Below are positions 53,976 to 60,838 of a DNA stretch of 64,000 bases, in pieces. The notes beneath the pieces were generated by a model. It did not search any database and was not told where the DNA came from. It worked only from the letters and a program-made list of their open reading frames with translations. The stretch's first letter is position 1, and each line of letters starts with the position of its first letter. Source of the stretch: an uncultured bacterium (lineage in GTDB: Bacteria > Armatimonadota > UBA5829); the NCBI GenBank assembly GCA_938074205.1, contig CALJES010000004.1, positions 62,001 through 126,000 of the forward strand. Reading direction: 5' to 3'. The translations under genes were made by a program, and so were the position numbers.

Positions 53976-55118
53976 TTGACAAAGAGCTTCACAAGTAGCC
54001 GCTCGATGTGGGCGGCGTTTTTGTTTTTTGGAATAGCCATTGTCCCAAACACCCAGGGAGCCAGCTTCCACATTCCGGACGGATACGAAAACCCTGTTTT
54101 CCGTATTGCCGACGCAGCAGACAAGCAGGACTATACTACAGAGGCAACTGTCGGCGGCGCTGTGGCTGCGAGTAACAATCTGGATTCACTGTGGCAAGTT
54201 ACCGACTACGGTCGCTCAGCTTGCTTATTTCGAGGCGATATAGCATTTGCCCAGATAACCACATCGCGCTGGAGTTACGTGCGAACCAGAAACTGGTGGT
54301 TGGGGGTGGGTAGAGGCTGGATCGACAGTTACACCGGAAACCAAGATGCGGCGCAGCTGTGGCTCGACTTGCACTCCCGGGTCGCTGCAAAGGCGAATTA
54401 CTTACCTAGCGCAAGATTTCGAAGAATGAGTCTGGAATGGGTAGGCTTCGGCAAATCGTTTCCACTAAGACTCGGGGGTCGACACGGCATTATCGACATA
54501 GGTGTCAGACACCTACAATCGGAAGGCTACGAGGAACTAGCTCTCGAGGGATGGATCTCGGGGGACCAGTTCGCCGGGCCGGTCAGCCGTTTGTACTCAG
54601 ACTCAGCGAGAGGTTCGGTAGGGCGAGGGTGGTGTGTGGACGCAGCGGCAGAGCTACGGGCAAACACCTGGCGAGCACGAGTGCAGGTGGAAGGGCTTCT
54701 GGGTCGGATTTCCTGGGATAGTTTGACGCTGGACTCAGGCTACCTGAGCTCTCCCAGGGTATTCACCGATGCGGAAGGTTTCCTTAGGGATGCCGGCGGT
54801 GGCTTCACTGGTGTGACGTCGAGACGAAACCTAGCCGGACCGATAAATCCGAAGGTAAGACTCTCTCTCGCAGGTGCTTCGGGCAGGGCGCCGCTTCTGA
54901 GCGCGACATTCCGAAAAGGCGACAAGCCTTCCATATCTCTCGGCGTGATGCATAGCTGCGCAGACGGCCGTTTCCGTTACGTTTCTTATTACCCCGCCAC
55001 GAAGATGGGTGAGGTCGCATTTGCAAACAGTAGACTCAAGCTCCGTTTGTGCTCGGACTCGTGGCTATTTCAAAATCCCAAGCATGCGCTTGCGGAGTTG
55101 TCGCTTAATCTGCCGTGA
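53976..55118 (+). CDS. Exported protein, possible outer-membrane beta barrel
   Basis: 380 aa with a signal peptide (MWAAFLFFGIAIVPNTQGA). The mature chain alternates polar and hydrophobic residues with many aromatic strand ends (WSYVRTRNWWLGVGRGW, LSLEWVGFG-type strands, DIGVRHLQ), as in outer-membrane barrels, and ends in LSLNLP rather than the classical terminal Phe. The family is not recognised and the barrel call is an inference. The start is TTG 53976 with AAGAGG 6 bp upstream; ATG 54009 is an alternative. It sits 80 bp after the lipoprotein gene, past its terminator. Confidence 0.65.
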   Translation: MTKSFTSSRSMWAAFLFFGIAIVPNTQGASFHIPDGYENPVFRIADAADKQDYTTEATVGGAVAASNNLDSLWQVTDYGRSACLFRGDIAFAQITTSRWSYVRTRNWWLGVGRGWIDSYTGNQDAAQLWLDLHSRVAAKANYLPSARFRRMSLEWVGFGKSFPLRLGGRHGIIDIGVRHLQSEGYEELALEGWISGDQFAGPVSRLYSDSARGSVGRGWCVDAAAELRANTWRARVQVEGLLGRISWDSLTLDSGYLSSPRVFTDAEGFLRDAGGGFTGVTSRRNLAGPINPKVRLSLAGASGRAPLLSATFRKGDKPSISLGVMHSCADGRFRYVSYYPATKMGEVAFANSRLKLRLCSDSWLFQNPKHALAELSLNLP

Positions 55119-55322
55119 TTAAAAGTCCAACAACAGACTTTACAGCGGTTACGATACACAGATCGAGCGGTTCGCGTTCTTGACGGGCTTCTAGGCATTT
55201 AGTTAGCATGGCCACACTAGAGATTCCATCTACGGCTTGCCCAAGCAGGACAAATTAATGTGCAGTGCCCGAGCGCTTCCGCACTATCCTGACCATGTTT
55301 GAACCTGACAGAAGGAGGCAAG

Positions 55323-56153
55323 ATGAAACGTAGTTTGACCATTGTGTGCACTATTATGTGTACCGTTGTGGCGTGCAATTTGTTAGGAGTATCCGTAGCA
55401 GCGGCGGGACGGACTGGTGCGCACAAACCTCTGGCTTCATACACAGAGAAGATATCGGGGACGCTCGTGACCTTCGATATGGTCGCGGTGCCAGCAGGCG
55501 AAATCGAGGTTGCGGATCCCTCAAAGAAAGGTTCAAGGATTAAGGTCAAGGTGGGTCCGTTTTGGATTGGCAAGACTGAGGTAACCTGGGACGAGTATGA
55601 CGTATTCGTTCTTCGTCTGGACGAACCGGCTGGGATAGCGCGCGGCAGCGACGCTGTAGCCCATCCCAGCAAACCTTACGGCACTGCTGACCGCGGCTTC
55701 GGCCATAAGGGTTACCCGGCTATCAACGTCACCTTCTATGCGGCCGAAAACTACTGCAAATGGCTTTCTGCAAAGACAGGTCATAAGTATCGTCTTCCTA
55801 ACGAGGCTGAGTGGGAGTATGCGTGCCGCGCAGGCAGACCGGCTCCTACAGGTGATGAGCTCCAAAAGTACGCTTGGTTTTGGGAAGAGAAAACTCAGCC
55901 CGTGGGCAAGAAACTTCCCAACGCGTGGGGTATTTACGATATGCTAGGCAACGTCGCGGAATGGTGTGTAGGGCTGGATGGCAAACCTGTTGTGTGCGGC
56001 GGGTCGTGGGAAGATATGGCAAAAGATGTAACACCCAGTGCTCGTCGTTACCCAGATGAATCCTGGCAGGCAAACGATCCACAGAGCCCGAAAAGTAAAT
56101 GGTGGTTGTCCGACGGCCCATTTGTTGGATTCAGGGTTCTCAGAGAACCTTGA
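55323..56153 (+). CDS. Exported formylglycine-generating-enzyme-fold (SUMF1-like) protein
   Basis: 276 aa with a signal peptide (SLTIVCTIMCTVVACNLLG). The FGE-sulfatase domain is clear: VPAGEI, FWIGKTEVTWDEYDVF, YPAINVTFYAAENYCKWLS, YRLPNEAEWEYACRAG, NAWGIYDMLGNVAEWC and GGSWEDMAKDVTPSARR, and FVGFRVLR at the end. The two copper-binding catalytic cysteines of true FGE, located after the GGSW motif, are missing (EDMAKDVTPSARR). With export, this makes formylglycine formation on the sulfatase unlikely; many such domains are structural or sugar-binding. The start ATG follows AAGGAGG. It lies 55 bp before the Tat-exported oxidoreductase and may share its operon. Confidence 0.9.
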   Translation: MKRSLTIVCTIMCTVVACNLLGVSVAAAGRTGAHKPLASYTEKISGTLVTFDMVAVPAGEIEVADPSKKGSRIKVKVGPFWIGKTEVTWDEYDVFVLRLDEPAGIARGSDAVAHPSKPYGTADRGFGHKGYPAINVTFYAAENYCKWLSAKTGHKYRLPNEAEWEYACRAGRPAPTGDELQKYAWFWEEKTQPVGKKLPNAWGIYDMLGNVAEWCVGLDGKPVVCGGSWEDMAKDVTPSARRYPDESWQANDPQSPKSKWWLSDGPFVGFRVLREP

Positions 56154-56208
56154 GGTGGCACTTGAAAGAAGTCTGAACTCATTTGTTTATGAAAGGAGAC
56201 TGGGACAG

Positions 56209-57507
56209 ATGTCTGGCGAGATAAAAACAGACAGTAGCCTCGAAGTTACGCGTAGGGATTTTTTGAAGGCTTCTGTAGTTTCTGCGGCAGCACTGGTCGG
56301 AGCTGGGGCCTTCCCATTTGGCGTTGGTGCATGGGCAGCGGGTTCTGACGAGATACGAGTGGGTGTAATCGGTTGCGGCGGCCGAGGCACAGGTGCAGCC
56401 AAGGATTGCGTGAAAAGTGCGGAGGGTGTTCGTATCGTTGCGTTGGGTGACGTGTTCAAGGACAGACTCGAGGGCTGTCTTGCGAACTTGCAAAACGATG
56501 ATAGTGTGAAAGACAAGATCTCCGTGAAGCCTGAGCATTGCTTTGTGGGATTCGATGCCTACAGGGGCGTGATTGATTCGGGAATCGACCTTGTCATCCT
56601 TGCTACCCCGCCAGGGTTCAGGCCTATTCACTTCAAGTATGCTATCGAGGCCGGAAAGCACGTTTTTATGGAGAAGCCTGTTGCTGTTGATGGACCGGGA
56701 TATAGGGCGGTGGTCGAAGCAGGGAAGCTAGCTGCGCAGAAAAAACTGGGCGTTGTCGCTGGAACGCAGCGTAGGCATTCCTTTAACTATCAGGAGACCA
56801 TTAAGCGCATTCAGGATGGTGCCATCGGCGAAATACTTGCGGCGCAGTGCTACTGGAACCAAGGCGGTCTGTGGATGAACCCACGAAAGCCCGAGTGGAC
56901 CGACATGGAGTGGCAGCTTCGCAACTGGCTCTATTTTACTTGGCTTTCCGGAGATCACATTGTGGAGCAGCACGTTCACAATTTGGACGTAATCAATTGG
57001 GTGATGGGAACTCATCCAGTCAAGGCGCTCGGCATGGGTGGCAGACAGGCTCGCACGGATCCGGCTTATGGGCACATCTACGACCACTTCTGCGTGGAAT
57101 ATGAGTATCCGAACGGTGCAAGACTCATGAGCATGTGCAGACAGATCGATGGCTGTGCAAACAACGTTTCCGAGCGCGTCGTTGGCACCAAAGGCGTCTC
57201 GAATTGCGCTAATATGATACGGGGAGAGGTCGAGTGGAAGTATAATGGGCCCGGCTGCCATCCGTATGTTCAAGAGCACGCCGACTTGATCTCCGGTATT
57301 CGAGCAGGGCAACCGTTGAACGAAGCTCAGCAGGTTGCAGACAGCACGCTGACCGCTATAATGGGCAGGATGTCGGCGTATACGGGGCAAGAAGTTACGT
57401 GGGAACAAGCTGCAAACTCCCAAGAGAATCTGATGCCTGAAAAGCTAGAGTTTGGACCGCTGCCGGTGCCGCCGGTTGCCATTCCCGGAAAGACACCGCT
57501 GATATGA
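56209..57507 (+). CDS. Tat-exported Gfo/Idh/MocA family oxidoreductase
   Basis: 432 aa. VTRRDFLKASVVSAAALVGAG is a twin-arginine signal (broken here for length: RRDFLK, then a hydrophobic stretch ending in AWAA). The Rossmann domain reads VGVIGCGGRGTGAA and the family EKP motif is in VFMEKPVAVDG; the C-terminal domain contains DHIVEQHVHNLDVINW, with the conserved His. These proteins oxidise or epimerise sugars with NAD(P) that can be carried across the membrane in the folded enzyme. AAAGGAG (56192-56198) precedes the ATG at 56209. It is followed by a Tat-exported isomerase; both probably convert an extracytoplasmic sugar. Confidence 0.92.
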   Translation: MSGEIKTDSSLEVTRRDFLKASVVSAAALVGAGAFPFGVGAWAAGSDEIRVGVIGCGGRGTGAAKDCVKSAEGVRIVALGDVFKDRLEGCLANLQNDDSVKDKISVKPEHCFVGFDAYRGVIDSGIDLVILATPPGFRPIHFKYAIEAGKHVFMEKPVAVDGPGYRAVVEAGKLAAQKKLGVVAGTQRRHSFNYQETIKRIQDGAIGEILAAQCYWNQGGLWMNPRKPEWTDMEWQLRNWLYFTWLSGDHIVEQHVHNLDVINWVMGTHPVKALGMGGRQARTDPAYGHIYDHFCVEYEYPNGARLMSMCRQIDGCANNVSERVVGTKGVSNCANMIRGEVEWKYNGPGCHPYVQEHADLISGIRAGQPLNEAQQVADSTLTAIMGRMSAYTGQEVTWEQAANSQENLMPEKLEFGPLPVPPVAIPGKTPLI

Positions 57508-57564
57508 GTGCTTCGAAGTCTTTTGGTTCGAACATCCACGTGGCGAAAGGAGACCAGGAAGGCG

Positions 57565-58440
57565 ATGACTAGACGTGAGTTTCTTATGGCTGGTGGGGTA
57601 GTAGGGGCTGCTTTAGCAGTCGGTTTCGATGCTCAGGCAAAGAATCGGACCGATGCCGTGCTGCGCATTTCGAGCCAGGAGGGTATCATCCCCGGTGCCA
57701 ATCTCCAAGAGAAGTTAGCCAAGATGGAGAAATGGGGCATAGAGGGGCTCGAAGTCGGCGGACGGGGATTAAAGGACAGGGTAAAGGAACTCAAATCAGC
57801 ACTTGCTGGCACTAACGTGAAGATCAGCGCTATCTGTGCGGGGTTCGACGGAGCGTTGATCAGCGAGGAAGAATCTGAGCGAGCCAAATGCCGCGCGTCT
57901 ATGAAAGAGATTCTGATTGCAGCCGGTGAGCTTGGTTCGACGGGTCTCATATTTGTGCCAGCGTTCAATCACCAAAAGCCTCTGCCGTTTGTAGAGGCGC
58001 GAAAGGTTCTGATTGATCAACTTCACGAGTTAGCTGAATACGCGGTGAGCTGTGGAACCAGACTTCTCATGGAGCCACTTAATCGAAACGAGGCCTGGTT
58101 CTTGAGGCTGTTGGCTGATGCGGCGGCGATCTGCCGCGACGTCAATCACCCCGGCGCTTGCATGATGGGAGACTTCTACCATATGTTTATCGAAGAAACC
58201 TCAGATATGGGCGCGTTTCTTTCCGCAGGAAAGTATCTGCACCACGTCCATCTGGCGTCGCGCACACGAAAGCTGCCCGGACAGGACGACCGTGACTTCA
58301 CCGATGGGTTCCGTGGGCTCAAGATGATCGGTTACAAAGACTTCTGCAGCTTCGAGTGTGGAGTAGTTGGGGACAGGGAGGTGGAAATCCCCAAGTCCGT
58401 AAAGTTCCTGCGCGACCAGTGGAACAAAGCAACGATATGA
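57565..58440 (+). CDS. Tat-exported sugar isomerase/epimerase (xylose-isomerase-like TIM barrel)
   Basis: 291 aa. MTRREFLMAGGVVGAALAVG is a twin-arginine signal. The barrel has the AP-endonuclease-2/IolE-type metal site: the Glu of LMEPLNR, the Asp of MGDFYHM, the His of HHVHLAS and the Glu of FECGV. The pattern matches 3-keto-sugar epimerases and hydroxypyruvate isomerase relatives; the substrate is unknown. The start is ATG 57565 with AGGAAGG just upstream; 19 further codons are open but lack the signal. It lies 57 bp after the Gfo/Idh/MocA gene, likely the same operon, ending with a hairpin at 58502-58543. Confidence 0.9.
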   Translation: MTRREFLMAGGVVGAALAVGFDAQAKNRTDAVLRISSQEGIIPGANLQEKLAKMEKWGIEGLEVGGRGLKDRVKELKSALAGTNVKISAICAGFDGALISEEESERAKCRASMKEILIAAGELGSTGLIFVPAFNHQKPLPFVEARKVLIDQLHELAEYAVSCGTRLLMEPLNRNEAWFLRLLADAAAICRDVNHPGACMMGDFYHMFIEETSDMGAFLSAGKYLHHVHLASRTRKLPGQDDRDFTDGFRGLKMIGYKDFCSFECGVVGDREVEIPKSVKFLRDQWNKATI

Positions 58441-58501
58441 GATATGTGGAATCGAGCTAGACGCTCTCGCTATGACATAACCGGACTGGTTTTGAGTCGT
58501 T

Positions 58502-58543
58502 AGGGTGGGAAAGTTGCGAGAAAGCTCGCTCGGTTCCCACCCT
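58502..58543 (+). terminator. Two-part hairpin after the isomerase gene
   Basis: AGGGTGGGAA (58502-58511) pairs with TTCCCACCCT (58534-58543), and an inner GCGAG/CTCGC stem (58516-58529) with an AAAG loop stacks within it. No T run follows, so it may end transcription less efficiently or protect the 3' end. Confidence 0.6.
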
Positions 58544-58573
58544 TCAGCTTAATTGCTGCACATTGGCTCAAAG

Positions 58574-59566
58574 ATGCGTCCTCTCATCGTTCTGTGTTCT
58601 ATATTGATTACCTTCACATCCCGGCTCGCGTATTGTGGGGTATCATCTGAGCGGCTGGAGCGGTTCGAATACTCACAAGTGGCTATGGGTGTTCGGGCTC
58701 GAATAGTAGTGTATGCTGCTAGTCAGAAATCTGCCGAATTGGCGTGTACACGCGCGTTTGCAAGAATTGCCCAACTTGAAGATGTACTAAGCGACTACAG
58801 ACCTCACAGCGAACTCATTCGCCTGTGCGCCAAAGCAGGCGGTCCGGCAGTTAAGGTTAGCAGGGACTTGCTAAAAGTTCTACTGAAAGCTCAGCAGGTA
58901 GCACGAGTTTCCGACGGGGCTTTCGACATTACGGTTGGACCGTTAGTTAAGCTTTGGAGAGAAGCTCGGAGCACCCGCAGGATGCCCGATGAGTCCCAGC
59001 TATGTTCAGCGCGGAGGCTCGTTGGGTGGCGAAATATCGAAATTCATCCAACTAACTCGACTATTCGGCTGAAGAAGCCAGGCATGCTTCTGGATCTCGG
59101 CGGTATTGCAAAAGGGTATGCCTGCGACGAAGCCCTCAAAACCCTCAAGCTGTATGGGGTTCGCCGGGCTCTCGTCGAAATGGGAGGCGATATTGCGCTT
59201 GGAGATCCTCCGCCGGGCAAGGGCGGTTGGCTTATCGAAATCCCCTGCGCCCCGGTGGAAAAGCGCCGTCAGGAGCTTGCGAATTGCGGCGTCTCGACTT
59301 CAGGCGACGCTGAGCAGTTTGTTGAAATAGATGGGCGCAGGTACTCGCACATTGTAGATCCGCGCACTGGTGTAGGGGTGACTCACAGGGCTGAGGTTAC
59401 TGTAATAGCTTCTGATTGTACCACATCTGACAGTTTGGCTACCGCAGCGTCAGTCCTAGGCCCTGGCAAAGCGGCCGAATGGATACGAAGACACTATCCC
59501 CGCGCTCGGATATACGTGCGAGTCGCCGCGGGCGAAGAAGCTAGCTCATTGTCGCCGTCAAAGTAA
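58574..59566 (+). CDS. apbE: Exported FAD:protein FMN transferase (ApbE)
   Basis: 330 aa. A signal peptide (RPLIVLCSILITFTSRLAYC) is followed by the ApbE domain: SDYRPHSELIRL, DGAFDITVGPLVKLWRE, LLDLGGIAKGYACDEAL, ALVEMGGDI and SHIVDPRTGVGV, the Mg2+/FAD-binding set. It attaches FMN covalently to a Thr or Ser of exported flavoproteins such as NqrB/C, RnfG or NosR-like proteins. No target with the D-G-x-x-G-[AT]-[ST] motif was noticed in this window. The ATG 58574 is used because it starts the signal; a TTG seven codons upstream is possible. Confidence 0.93.
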   Translation: MRPLIVLCSILITFTSRLAYCGVSSERLERFEYSQVAMGVRARIVVYAASQKSAELACTRAFARIAQLEDVLSDYRPHSELIRLCAKAGGPAVKVSRDLLKVLLKAQQVARVSDGAFDITVGPLVKLWREARSTRRMPDESQLCSARRLVGWRNIEIHPTNSTIRLKKPGMLLDLGGIAKGYACDEALKTLKLYGVRRALVEMGGDIALGDPPPGKGGWLIEIPCAPVEKRRQELANCGVSTSGDAEQFVEIDGRRYSHIVDPRTGVGVTHRAEVTVIASDCTTSDSLATAASVLGPGKAAEWIRRHYPRARIYVRVAAGEEASSLSPSK

Positions 59567-59596
59567 CTGTAGAACGGTATCGCCTGCGCTTAGGGA

Positions 59597-60706
59597 TTAT
59601 ATTCGTTCCACCTTTGGATCGCCGTGTATCGGCGGTAGTGGAGCAGGTCTGACGACTGCACCGTCATTTTCATACGACTCAATAGCGGCCCAAATGTATT
59701 CCAATGTCGCTAGCGCATCTCGTCCTGACGCGCGCAGGTGTTCGTGTGGCACACCGTTTGTGACGTCTTCCAAAAAAGCATGAATCCGACTTGGGAACGT
59801 AGCCCCGAAATCCTTGATACCAGTATTCATCACCTCCGGCTGCTGATCCTCTCCTATGCCGAGGCTCGTTCCAGGCTTAGGTGCAGGCCAGTAGGTCAGC
59901 TTCTCTACGCAGTTTTCGATGCAGAATGTACCCTTGCTGCCCGCCACCTCAACGCTCCACCATCCGCCTAGACCCCATACCGCGTCTCCTCGATGGCTGA
60001 GCAGGTAACCGACGGCATCGTTTACAAACCGGACGTGAATGCTGTTGATAGATAACAGCAAATCCCCCTTGTTCTTTCGAAATCCGGGCTTTGTCGCGAA
60101 TGCCTGAACATCCCTTATGTCACCGCAGAAATACCTCATCACGCTGAACGGATGAGTGAGAAAGGCTTTCATGTGGGCGTAGGGCTGGTTGAATCTTGGC
60201 GATTTGTTGAGCGAGTAGGTGTCTTCGCCGCCGTGGAAGCCCATCTTGAACAAGCAATAGATCAGTTCGCCCACCATCCCGTCGTCGATATACTTCTTGG
60301 CACGCTCAGCTGTCAATGTAAAGTAGTGATTTAGGTTGCACCCAAGATACAACTTCTTTTCAGCGGCAAAGCGCACCATCTCCCGGGCCTCGTTGATGTC
60401 GTTCGACAAGGGCTTTTCGCAGAGAACATGCTTGCCTGCGTCAAGGGCTTCCATGGTCGGCTCGAAATGCCAGCTTCCGTTTTCATAACCGCCGGTCGAC
60501 ACGTCCACAATGTCCAACTCTTCATTGGCCAACATGTCCTTGAGGCTGTAATATGCCTTGACGCCGTGTTTCTCAGCCGCTGCATCTGCCTTTTCTTTTA
60601 CTACGTCGCATACCGCGACCAGTTCTGCCAAGGGATCCTTCTTGTAGCAATCGGCGTGGGTGTTGCCGATGCCTCCCATGCCCACAACTCCAACTTTGAG
60701 CGCCAT
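59597..60706 (-). CDS. Gfo/Idh/MocA family oxidoreductase, cytoplasmic
   Basis: 369 aa. Rossmann motif VGVVGMGGIGNTHA, the EKP motif in LCEKPLSNDIN, and the C-terminal GGYENGSWHFEP and FLTHPFSVMRYFCGDI segments are visible. No signal peptide, unlike the paralogue at 56209. Likely reaction: NAD(P)-linked oxidation or reduction of a sugar or inositol. The ATG 60706 has AGGAGAG 7 bp upstream; a GTG two codons earlier is less likely. It is convergent with apbE and lies downstream of the secreted glycosidase on the minus strand (132 bp apart). Confidence 0.92.
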   Translation of the reverse strand: MALKVGVVGMGGIGNTHADCYKKDPLAELVAVCDVVKEKADAAAEKHGVKAYYSLKDMLANEELDIVDVSTGGYENGSWHFEPTMEALDAGKHVLCEKPLSNDINEAREMVRFAAEKKLYLGCNLNHYFTLTAERAKKYIDDGMVGELIYCLFKMGFHGGEDTYSLNKSPRFNQPYAHMKAFLTHPFSVMRYFCGDIRDVQAFATKPGFRKNKGDLLLSINSIHVRFVNDAVGYLLSHRGDAVWGLGGWWSVEVAGSKGTFCIENCVEKLTYWPAPKPGTSLGIGEDQQPEVMNTGIKDFGATFPSRIHAFLEDVTNGVPHEHLRASGRDALATLEYIWAAIESYENDGAVVRPAPLPPIHGDPKVERI

Positions 60707-60838
60707 TTCCACACTCTCCTCGTTAGTTGTTTACCTAAGCGTGTTCCAGAGCAAAAATGCGCAACGAAACGTAGTCTACGACGCACAGAAGTTACAGTCA
60801 ATACCCCACCGTGCGGAGCTCGTGACCTTCGCACTTTC

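Noticed and set aside
55323-56153. Idea that the FGE-like protein matures the sulfatase at 11546-13084
   Set aside because: The catalytic cysteines are missing and the protein is exported, while sulfatase maturation occurs before Tat export.
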